44,783 nucleotides of DNA, from the NCBI GenBank assembly GCA_031549285.1, contig JAVBPZ010000023.1, forward strand, positions 1-44,783. Reading direction: 5' to 3'. This document shows, piece by piece, positions 34,466-41,485 of this stretch. The notes beneath the pieces were generated by a model. That model did not search any database and was not told the DNA's origin. It saw only the letters and a program-made list of their open reading frames with translations. Position 1 is the stretch's first letter. Each line of letters starts with the position of its first letter. The DNA is from JAAYCI01 sp031549285. Lineage in GTDB: Bacteria; Bacillota; Clostridia; Oscillospirales; Ruminococcaceae. Made by a program: the position numbers and the translations under genes.

Positions 34466-35552
34466 GAATACTCTCCTCTTCCTTTGCCATATCTTTATAA
34501 AAACAGGCCAGCTGTTCATCCATCAATACATCCACCGCGCCCCTGGACAAAAATTCTTTATACCATTCTACCGTGTACCGAACCCCCTCTTCTATACCCC
34601 AAACGGGGTGCCAGCCCAGAACCTTCTTCGCTTTGGAACAATCCAGTTTTAATATTCCCGCTTCCCGGAAACCTTTTCCCGCGCGGTTGGGTGAGACCCA
34701 CGCGAGGCCCTCCCCCCAATGGCGGCAAAACTCCGTCACCAGCTCTGCCGTTGTAACGCAGCAGTCGTCGTTTGGGCCAATATTGTAGCACCCACTTTTT
34801 GCCGGGTCTTCCGTCTGCGCGTGGGCAATATAAAGATAGGCCATGAGCGGATCCAAAACATGTTGATATGGCCGCACCGAATTTGGGTTGCGCACCGCGA
34901 TGCTCTCTTTTTTCGCCGCGGCCCTCACACAGTCGGGAATAATCCGATTTGCGGAAAAGTCTCCTCCCCCAATAACGTTGCCGGCGCGGGCCGTCGATAT
35001 TTGTATCCCGCGTTCTGGTTCAAAAAGCTTCGCATAACATCCGGTTACCAATTCAGAACACGACTTGGAATTGGAATAGGGGTCATGCCCGTTCAAGGTA
35101 TCATTTTCCCGGTACCCCTTCTCCCATTCATGGTTCTCATATACCTTATCTGTGGTAACATTGAGGACCGAACAGGGCCGCTCCACACCCTCGCGAACCG
35201 CCTCCAGCAAATTGGCCGTTCCCATAACATTCGTCTCATAGGTCTCCCGGGGGGATTCGTATCCATTAATAACCAGTGCCTGTGCCGCCAGGTGAAAGAT
35301 ATAATCGGGTTTTGCGTTTGCAACCGCCGTTTTCAAGGACTGAAAATCCCGTACGTCCCCATAAATGGAGTGCATATCTTTTTCAACATTGGCCAAGGCA
35401 TACAGCGGCTCATCCACGCCGGGCGGCAGCGCATAGCCAGTAACCACCGCGCCGCAGCCCACCAATACCCGGCAAAGCCATGCCCCCTTAAAACCGGTGT
35501 GCCCTGTAATAAATACATGCTTCCCGCTAAAATATTTCACCATTTTATCCAC
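34443..35552 (-). CDS. rfbG: CDP-glucose 4,6-dehydratase
   Basis: The 369-residue member of the extended short-chain dehydrogenase family converts CDP-glucose to CDP-4-keto-6-deoxyglucose. G17-H-T-G-F-K-G23 is the NAD-binding loop. NVTTDKVYEN (T133-T134-D135-K136) is the dehydratase catalytic loop and Y159-S-N-S-K163 the YxxxK dyad. RAGNVIGGGDFSANRIIPD and RPYQHVLDPLMAYL are typical of CDP-glucose 4,6-dehydratases as opposed to the dTDP enzymes. The start is most likely GTG 35552, with GAAGGAAG six bases upstream; ATG 35543 is the alternative. It overlaps the end of rfbF by 16 bases, consistent with coupled synthesis of the two consecutive pathway enzymes. Confidence 0.95.
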   Translation of the reverse strand: MDKMVKYFSGKHVFITGHTGFKGAWLCRVLVGCGAVVTGYALPPGVDEPLYALANVEKDMHSIYGDVRDFQSLKTAVANAKPDYIFHLAAQALVINGYESPRETYETNVMGTANLLEAVREGVERPCSVLNVTTDKVYENHEWEKGYRENDTLNGHDPYSNSKSCSELVTGCYAKLFEPERGIQISTARAGNVIGGGDFSANRIIPDCVRAAAKKESIAVRNPNSVRPYQHVLDPLMAYLYIAHAQTEDPAKSGCYNIGPNDDCCVTTAELVTEFCRHWGEGLAWVSPNRAGKGFREAGILKLDCSKAKKVLGWHPVWGIEEGVRYTVEWYKEFLSRGAVDVLMDEQLACFYKDMAKEEESIREHLSKM

Positions 35553-36310
35553 GGCGCGCTTCCTTCATTAATAATATCATCCAGTATTTTTTTATCCCGC
35601 ATGGTATCCATGCATTGCCAAAACCCGCTGTGTTTATAGGCGCATATCTGGTTCAGCGGCAGCAGGCGGCCAAAAACGTCCCTCTCCAAAACAGAGGCGT
35701 CCCCGTCTATAAAATCAAATATTTCCGGCTCCACAACCATAAACCCACCGTTAATCCATCCGGCATCGTCTGTTCCTTTTTCCGTAAAGCTGATCACCGT
35801 GTCGTCTTTGTCCAGCTTCATCACACCAAAGCGCCCGGTGGGCGCCACCGATGTCATGGTAACCATTTTCCCGTTGGCTTTGTGAAAAGACAGTAAGGAT
35901 TGCAGGTCAACGTCGCACACCCCATCGCCATAGGTAAGCATAAAGGGTTCGTTTTCCGTGTGCTGGCGCACCCGCTTTATTCTTCCGGCGGTCATTGTCT
36001 CCAGCCCTGTGTCCACCACGGTAACGCGCCAGTTTTCCGTTAAATTGTTATGCACAACAACACTGTTTCCGCTGGTAAAATCAAAGGTTATGTCCGAGCA
36101 ATACAGGAAGTAATTCGAGAAAAACTCCTTGATGACGTTTGCCTTATAGCCGGCGCATATAACAAAATCACTATACCCATAGTGAGAATAGTATTTCATT
36201 ATATGCCACAGGATTGGCGCATTGCCAATTTCTATCATGGGCTTGGGCTTCAAATGGCTTTCTTCGCTAATGCGCGTGCCAAACCCACCTGCCAAAATAA
36301 CTACCTTCAT
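35537..36310 (-). CDS. rfbF: Glucose-1-phosphate cytidylyltransferase
   Basis: The 257-residue enzyme makes CDP-glucose from CTP and glucose-1-phosphate. The nucleotidyltransferase signature LAGGFGTRISEES is at residues 6-18, followed by KPKPMIEIGNAPILWHIMKY. TVVDTGLETMTAGRIKRV, MLTYGDGVCDVDL and SGFWQCMDTMRDKK are all close to the RfbF/DdhA family. Length matches the family (about 257). The start is ATG 36310; only a weak ribosome binding site is visible. It is followed by the dehydratase with a 16-base overlap. Confidence 0.95.
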   Translation of the reverse strand: MKVVILAGGFGTRISEESHLKPKPMIEIGNAPILWHIMKYYSHYGYSDFVICAGYKANVIKEFFSNYFLYCSDITFDFTSGNSVVVHNNLTENWRVTVVDTGLETMTAGRIKRVRQHTENEPFMLTYGDGVCDVDLQSLLSFHKANGKMVTMTSVAPTGRFGVMKLDKDDTVISFTEKGTDDAGWINGGFMVVEPEIFDFIDGDASVLERDVFGRLLPLNQICAYKHSGFWQCMDTMRDKKILDDIINEGSAPWIKW

Positions 36311-36314
36311 ATTT

Positions 36315-36467
36315 TTACACCATTGTCCTATTTATCTTTTCCACATCCATACCCCATCTCGTAAGCATAAACTCCTCTGCGGAAAGCTCTCCCATTACTA
36401 TTTTGCCCTGCTCATTAACCGTCATCACGCCAACATTGCGGGCGTACCCGTAAGCCGCCGGCCGCTT
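36315..36467 (-). pseudogene. Possible C-terminal remnant of a lost gene
   Basis: Just upstream of rfbF an open frame after a TAA (36468-36470) encodes about 50 residues, ending at TAA 36315-36317. An internal ATG at 36425 would give 36 residues. The sequence (AYGYARNVGVMTVNEQ, GELSAEEFMLTRWGMD, VEKINRTMV) is well mixed in composition and ends like a real protein C-terminus. I see no ribosome binding site at the ATG. It may be the tail of a gene largely lost between the membrane protein gene and rfbF, or a short leader peptide. I do not recognise the family. Confidence 0.35.
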
Positions 36468-36522
36468 TTATCAAACTTCCTACTATCTATTTTGGTTCCT
36501 CTTCGCAAAATCACACTCCTCT

Positions 36523-38613
36523 TCACACCGCAAAAATACTGATGGTCTCATTGTCAAAAAGCAGTTCCAGGGAAAGGGTTTCCGGTGAAAACATAGGGGA
36601 TGCCCGTTTTGTCCACACAATGTATCCAACACCTTCTTCTTTCGCCTGGCGCAGCGCGTCAAGGTCATTGTTCATCACACCAACAACAATTTCCTTCCTA
36701 CGCTGTATCTCCTCGTCACTAACATTCCAGAAAAACAGCAGCCCGTCAATATAAGCCTGGCGTTCCATATAATAGCTATATTGATAGCGAAAATTCGGGT
36801 TTTCGTCTATATTGGGCCGGTCCGTAAGCACAATCGCATCCATCGGTGTGTTTTGCGCCACCCAAGCAAGCGCCTCCACATCAGAAGCCCTCCAAAAATC
36901 CTGGCCTTCCGCCACACGCACATATTGCGGGGACGTACCGTTAATTCTTGCCTGAAGCATAGACAGCCCGTCCCGGGCGACAATGCTTGCGCTGCCGCCA
37001 AAAACATAATTATAAACCCCAACCGGCAGAATAACAACCACCAGCCCGATTGCAATGGCGCGCACAAGCTTGGCGGACACGGCCGAATGTTGCAGGGGTT
37101 TCTGCAATTGCGGGATATACATTAGGGCCGCAAGGAGCGCAAACGGCATGGCCGCCATGGTAAAATACAGGCTGGAACCTCCGCTCAAAGGAAAAAACTG
37201 GGTTAATACCGCACCGGTAAAAAGCATGGCAACGGCCGCCACCTGAAAAGCGTTTGGTTTGGTTTTGGTCAGCACGCCGACAAGACACGCCAAAAACAGC
37301 AAACCGAAGACAACGGGTGAACAGCAAAGCACCCACCACAGAAATGCCACAACCCCGCCCAAGAAACCCGCGCCGGGAAAACCAAGCGATGCAATATTGT
37401 TGAATACTGTCAGAAAGTCCGGATTATAGCGCTGCATAAAACCCAGTATGGAAAAGCTGCTTAACAGGCCGGATGTGGATATCGAATTGCCCACGACAAA
37501 AACCTTATAAACGGCTGCGCATAAAAATAAGGACGGCACCCCGTAACAAAGTGCTTGCTTATACTTCTTTTGAAGCAGCCAAAACAAACATACAACCCCT
37601 AAAAAGGCAAGGAACACAATTGCCATTGGTGCTTTTGCGCCAACAAAAACAAAATATCCGCCCAAGAATAAGGCTAAGTGTGGGTAAGATATGTTTTGCA
37701 TACTGTCTTGCAGATACAGAATGACAAAAAGAAAAAGCGATATGCCCATTGCGATATCAATGCCAAAGGGGCGCCGCATCATATGGTCTGAAAATGTCAT
37801 GAGGGTTTTAGACTCCGGTCCGGACGTAAAAAGCAGGATGGCCATGCCCGCGATAACGGCCGACTTTGGGATATGCAGCCTGCGCAAGGCGGCATACGCG
37901 CCAAAAACCAGCACAAAGGCCGGTTGAATCTTATAAAACCCAAACGAAAGCGTGTTGATGTCGATACCGGTGGCGGTGTGCATGAAGGCCACCTGCATGC
38001 TTGAAAAGTAATGGTAATTTAAAGGAAAACCAGACGCAATAAGCAGCCGCGGGGGAAACCCCTGCGCCAAAGAAGCGGTGCTGCCCGCCCAATAGTATAA
38101 ATCTTCCGGGTAAACCGTGTTTTCCAACAACGAGGCCGGAATGTTCCTGCAGGTATAGGTGATATAGGAAACGACAAACCAGACAGCCAATACGGCAAAA
38201 AAGGCAAAAACCATTTTTTTGTCTGTCTTTATGGAATGCAGCCGTGCTCTTTTTTTATACAAAATAAACAAAGATACCAGTGCGACAACCATTACAAACA
38301 GGAAGGACAGTGATTGTATCCCAAGGCAATAAACCAGAAGATATTCGAATATGTTAAGACAGTACCCGATGGTGTAGCTTAGCCCAAACGTCTCCATTGC
38401 GTCCATTTCGTGGGTAAATACCAGCAATGCAACCGCCAGGCCCGGTAATAAGATTCCCAACAGCTGAAAACACAAAAAAACCAGCATGGAAACCCATGAA
38501 CTGGCAAAGGTCCACGCCTGTAAAGCAGTCATCCCAAAAACAAGAACAGCCACAGCAATCGCTACACTTCCAAAAGAAAATACACTCTTCCCGGCTGATA
38601 TGCCCTTTGCCAT
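36523..38613 (-). CDS. Polytopic membrane protein, GT-C-like candidate glycosyltransferase
   Basis: The 696-residue protein starts at ATG 38613 with AGGATGAGGTGA upstream. About 13 membrane spans run over the first about 560 residues. The last about 140 residues are soluble (RVAEGQDFWRASDVEALAWV, then TPMDAIVLTDRP and GVGYIVWTKRAS). A long early loop contains YPEDLYYWAGSTASLAQGFP, LNYHYFSSMQVAF and HTATGIDINT. This plan of many spans, an early acidic outer loop and a C-terminal soluble domain is common to GT-C enzymes and related polytopic glycan proteins that use polyprenyl-phosphate sugars. No exact family is recognised. It is first in the operon whose last gene is GtrB-like, so it is a candidate for the transferase acting outside the membrane. 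Confidence 0.7.
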   Translation of the reverse strand: MAKGISAGKSVFSFGSVAIAVAVLVFGMTALQAWTFASSWVSMLVFLCFQLLGILLPGLAVALLVFTHEMDAMETFGLSYTIGYCLNIFEYLLVYCLGIQSLSFLFVMVVALVSLFILYKKRARLHSIKTDKKMVFAFFAVLAVWFVVSYITYTCRNIPASLLENTVYPEDLYYWAGSTASLAQGFPPRLLIASGFPLNYHYFSSMQVAFMHTATGIDINTLSFGFYKIQPAFVLVFGAYAALRRLHIPKSAVIAGMAILLFTSGPESKTLMTFSDHMMRRPFGIDIAMGISLFLFVILYLQDSMQNISYPHLALFLGGYFVFVGAKAPMAIVFLAFLGVVCLFWLLQKKYKQALCYGVPSLFLCAAVYKVFVVGNSISTSGLLSSFSILGFMQRYNPDFLTVFNNIASLGFPGAGFLGGVVAFLWWVLCCSPVVFGLLFLACLVGVLTKTKPNAFQVAAVAMLFTGAVLTQFFPLSGGSSLYFTMAAMPFALLAALMYIPQLQKPLQHSAVSAKLVRAIAIGLVVVILPVGVYNYVFGGSASIVARDGLSMLQARINGTSPQYVRVAEGQDFWRASDVEALAWVAQNTPMDAIVLTDRPNIDENPNFRYQYSYYMERQAYIDGLLFFWNVSDEEIQRRKEIVVGVMNNDLDALRQAKEEGVGYIVWTKRASPMFSPETLSLELLFDNETISIFAV

Positions 38614-38663
38614 TTCACCTCATCCTTTGCACAAAGCAAACAAACCTTACTTCTACCACTTTT

Positions 38664-38691
38664 ATAATAATATATTGCCGGGCATTGTCAA
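38664..38691 (-). promoter_or_regulatory. Promoter of the glycan operon
   Basis: Read on the minus strand, a perfect TTGACA (38686-38691) and TATTAT (38664-38669) are 16 bases apart. A start near 38657 leaves a leader of about 44 bases before the membrane protein gene. The surrounding DNA is AT-rich compared with the genes. Confidence 0.75.
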
Positions 38692-38746
38692 GTTGCACAA
38701 GGCCCGGCCGCCCAAATGGGAGCCCGGCTTATTATACGTCAAAAAA

Positions 38747-38772
38747 TGCCCCGTGGGTAAATCACTGGGGCA
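38747..38772 (-). terminator. Hairpin upstream of the glycan operon
   Basis: TGCCCCGTG pairs with CACTGGGGCA with one bulged base. On the minus strand the stem is followed by six T. It would stop transcripts coming from the tRNA side before the glycan promoter. Confidence 0.6.
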
Positions 38773-39000
38773 AACTAAAAAAACTCTGCCGCGCCTGGCA
38801 GCGATGCGGTTTTTTGGGTCGAGAACAAAATGTCAGAACATTTGCGAACAAGAAGCCTTTTTGGCTTGCCATCGTTTCTATTACAGTATGTTCGAGTTAC
38901 TTTGCACAGAAAGGCGACGACGAAGATGGGGACGATGACCCGGGTGACGACTGTGCGGCAAAACGAAGAAGTTTGTGGAATGCTGGCGGAAATAGAAAAA
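38773..39000. other. Intergenic stretch between two minus-strand hairpins
   Basis: No gene is supported here. Open frames crossing this stretch also run through the tRNA or the terminator, and none has a ribosome binding site. Confidence 0.4.
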
Positions 39001-39026
39001 GACACGCAACGTGTAAATTGCGTGTC
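39001..39026 (-). terminator. Terminator of the tRNA-Ser gene
   Basis: GACACGCAA and TTGCGTGTC form a perfect 9-bp stem around an eight-base loop, with five T after it on the minus strand. It begins 6 bases after the encoded CCA end of the tRNA. Confidence 0.92.
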
Positions 39027-39035
39027 CTTGGCTGG

Positions 39036-39125
39036 CGGAGAAGGAGGGATTCGAACCCTCGCACGCCTTTCGACGCCTACGCCCTTAGCAGGGGCGCCTC
39101 TTATAGCCACTTGAGTACTTCTCCA
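39036..39125 (-). tRNA. tRNA-Ser (anticodon GCU)
   Basis: The minus strand gives a 90-base class II tRNA plus an encoded CCA at 39033-39035. The acceptor stem GGAGAAG... pairs with ...CTTCTCC. The anticodon loop is CTGCTAA, so the anticodon is GCU, reading AGC/AGU serine codons. A long variable arm (GGCGTCGAAAGGCG region) and the T-arm GGGTTCGAATCCC are as expected for tRNA-Ser. Confidence 0.95.
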
Positions 39126-39250
39126 GGCAAATAAGCTCTTACAAATTATTCTGTTTGCTTTCCGTTCACTTCCATCTTTTGCGCGCTTCACCAAATTGCC
39201 AGGCCGCCCGGTTATTCCTTTGTGCGCGGCAACGGGGCCCTCTTGTAACC

Positions 39251-39279
39251 AAAAACCATCTGCCGGGCAGATGGTTTTT
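39251..39279. terminator. Bidirectional hairpin between tRNA-Ser and the sigma gene
   Basis: AAAAACCATCTGC and GCAGATGGTTTTT are perfect 13-base complements around CGG. The A-run and T-run make it a possible terminator in both directions. No gene ends next to it on either strand, so it may insulate the tRNA gene from the plus-strand sigma gene region. Confidence 0.6.
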
Positions 39280-39365
39280 GAACCATGATTATTATATCCG
39301 ATTCGAAAAATATTTGCAACACAAAATCATTCTTTTGGCACCCCTGCGGCGTTCCCGCCATTTTT

Positions 39366-39394
39366 TTGACCAAATTTTGACTACGCTATATTAT
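39366..39394 (+). promoter_or_regulatory. Promoter of the membrane-tethered sigma factor gene
   Basis: TTGACC at 39366-39371 and TATTAT at 39389-39394 are exactly 17 bases apart in an AT-rich stretch. A start near 39401 leaves a leader of about 180 bases before ATG 39582. The leader holds a small TGGAC/GTCCA hairpin and an AGCGG/CCGCT pairing shortly before the gene, which might regulate expression. Confidence 0.65.
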
Positions 39395-39581
39395 TATGTT
39401 ATATAAGGAGTGGCGCGTTCTCACTTTATAGGTAATTTTTTATAAACAATTCACAAACAGCGTGGACCGGGGTTGTCCATTCTGACAAAAAATAAACATT
39501 AGCGGCGGGTAGCGAGGGTTTTTCCTCAAAAAAAGGTACTCTAACTTTAGAACCGCTTTTTGTTTGGACTGGGGGCACTGC

Positions 39582-41297
39582 ATGGCGGAACAAAACCGGC
39601 TGACCGCGCTGATAGCGAAAGCAATTCGGCGGGATGAAGATGCCTTCACGGAATTGTGTAACCTAAAAGGGCAAAGCGTCCTTTACTTGTGTATCAAGAT
39701 TATGGGCAACACACAGGATGGCGAAGACGCCGCACAGGAAGTTTTCGTGAACATGTACAACCAAATTGGCCAGCTGCAGCATCCCGAGGCGTTTTCCGTC
39801 TGGTTGCACCGGCTAATCCTTGGAACATGTAACAAAGTGAGGCGACAAACCATGAAATCTCACGGTGATGTGTCTTTCGATTTCTTTCCGGAATCGCTCG
39901 CCGAAGAAAATACCGACCTGATTCCACAGCAGTTTATGGAGCGCCAGGAAACCCGCCAGATGATGTTGTCTGTGCTGAATGGCCTGCCCAAAAACCAGCG
40001 TGTGAGTGTTTTGCTGTACTATTACGACGGTATGAGCTATGCCGAGATAGCCGAAGTGATGGACACCACCCCGAAAGCCGTAGAAAACTACCTGTACCGC
40101 GCAAAGCGCACGCTGCAGGAGGAAATAGAAAAACAGCCCGTACCAAAAACAGACGCCGAGGCTGCCGGGCCTGGCAAAAAATCCATTCCCATGATGGCCA
40201 TTACCCAGCTGCTGATGCAAGACGCCAACGTGCAGGCGCCCGCTTCCATGGTGGCGCAGTGCATTCAGGGCGCAGGGTTTGGCATTGCCGTCGCCGCTTC
40301 CGGCGCAACCGCCAGCACACCGGTAATAGCTACGCTGAAAGTTGCCATTTCGTCGCTGCTGGGTATTGGTGTTATCGCATCTGCGGTCGCGGTGGTCACC
40401 ACCGCCGCTGCGCCGCTGCCGGGGGGAACCGTTTTTGGAGAAGCGCCGGCACAGTCTGTGGCTGTGGTGGTGCCCGGCACCATAAAGGACGACACCTTAT
40501 CTGTCGGGGATATCAGCATCCCGCTGTCCGCCCATTCGTCCCGAAGCAATTCGGCGGCGGATGGGGTTGTTGTGGTTCCCACCGAGGGCGAGGAGGCAGC
40601 GGCCAGCAGCACGGCGGCTTCTTCCCGCAGTGCTTCGCGCGCCGTGTCCTCTGCCGCCGCCTCATCTGCTGCGCAGGCGCCGGCCCAGCCCGTGCCGCAG
40701 CTGACACCGCTGTACGGCAGCATTTTGTTCCGGGACAAAAACGGCCACCCGGTACCCACAGAAAACCATGTGGCAGAAGGATACATCGTTTCGTTGTATT
40801 CCGGCGACGTGCTGCTGGACCAGGCCACCGCCGACGCCGAGGGCAGCTATGCGTTTGAAACTCTGCTGCTTACCAACGCCGGCAGCTACACCCTGCGGTT
40901 TGAAGCGCCCTATAACCGGGCGGCGGCGTTTGCCCCGCAAAATACCGGCGGCAGCCTTACCGTTTCCCTGACACCAGGGGCAAACCACACACAGCTGCCA
41001 AACTTATATATCACCGACAGCGAGGCGCCCAGCGTCAGCATCGTGCTGACACCGCAGGTGCCGGGCAGCGGGAATGAAAACCCCGCCAAAGCAGAGATCT
41101 TTATTGGTGACGAGACCGCGACGCGTTGCCAGTGGAAGATAACCAATTCTAACGGAACTACTGTTGCCAGCGGAAATGGCACCATCGTTACCAGCCCGTT
41201 TGCTGGCCTGGGCACAGGCAACTACAGCATTACGGCCACCGTGACCGATGCCGCCGGCAACCAAACGGTACAGCAGGAGGCCTTCGCCGTTCTTTAG
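39582..41297 (+). CDS. Sigma-70/ECF-like factor fused to a membrane span and outer domains
   Basis: The 571-residue protein starts at ATG 39582 after GGGGG; an in-frame TTG at 39564 is less likely. Residues about 17-85 are sigma region 2 (YLCIKIMGNTQDGEDAAQEV, FVNMYNQI, FSVWLHRLILGTCNKVRR). Residues about 125-185 are region 4 with a helix-turn-helix (LPKNQRVSVLLYYYDGMSYA, EIAEVMDTTPKAVENYLYRA). After a linker comes one membrane span (about 246-275), a Ser/Ala/Gln-rich stalk (about 316-370), a carboxypeptidase-regulatory-like beta domain (about 377-443) and an Ig-like domain (about 480-571). The sigma part should be cytoplasmic and the rest outside, so it must be released or act at the membrane. 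No separate anti-sigma gene is adjacent. The next gene downstream encodes a large surface protein, a plausible target. Confidence 0.85.
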   Translation: MAEQNRLTALIAKAIRRDEDAFTELCNLKGQSVLYLCIKIMGNTQDGEDAAQEVFVNMYNQIGQLQHPEAFSVWLHRLILGTCNKVRRQTMKSHGDVSFDFFPESLAEENTDLIPQQFMERQETRQMMLSVLNGLPKNQRVSVLLYYYDGMSYAEIAEVMDTTPKAVENYLYRAKRTLQEEIEKQPVPKTDAEAAGPGKKSIPMMAITQLLMQDANVQAPASMVAQCIQGAGFGIAVAASGATASTPVIATLKVAISSLLGIGVIASAVAVVTTAAAPLPGGTVFGEAPAQSVAVVVPGTIKDDTLSVGDISIPLSAHSSRSNSAADGVVVVPTEGEEAAASSTAASSRSASRAVSSAAASSAAQAPAQPVPQLTPLYGSILFRDKNGHPVPTENHVAEGYIVSLYSGDVLLDQATADAEGSYAFETLLLTNAGSYTLRFEAPYNRAAAFAPQNTGGSLTVSLTPGANHTQLPNLYITDSEAPSVSIVLTPQVPGSGNENPAKAEIFIGDETATRCQWKITNSNGTTVASGNGTIVTSPFAGLGTGNYSITATVTDAAGNQTVQQEAFAVL

Positions 41298-41485
41298 GCA
41301 GCGTTAAGCACCGGACAAGGCGCACACCGCGCCGGGGATTTGTTCCGGTTTCGCACGGTCTTCCGCTTCCCCATTTCACATCGCCCAGCACGTGGGCGGT
41401 TATACCTATAAGGAGGGTACAGCAAAGGCACGGACCAAAATACGGTGCCACCGGCACCAAAAAAACAGTTGGGGGTTCTAAAAAA
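41298..41485 (+). other. Leader region between sigma factor and surface protein genes
   Basis: A two-part hairpin lies at 41310-41349 (ACCGGA/TCCGGT outside, GGCGC/GCGCC inside). A second stem, CGCCCA/TGGGCG, lies near 41380-41400. A strong ribosome-binding-like AAGGAGGG near 41410 has no start codon at a usable distance. The first hairpin lacks a T-run, so it is more likely a leader structure or a leaky terminator than a full stop. Confidence 0.4.

Noticed and set aside
38775..39194. Minus-strand open frame of 139 codons
   Set aside because: It runs straight through the tRNA-Ser gene and its terminator, so it cannot be a real gene.
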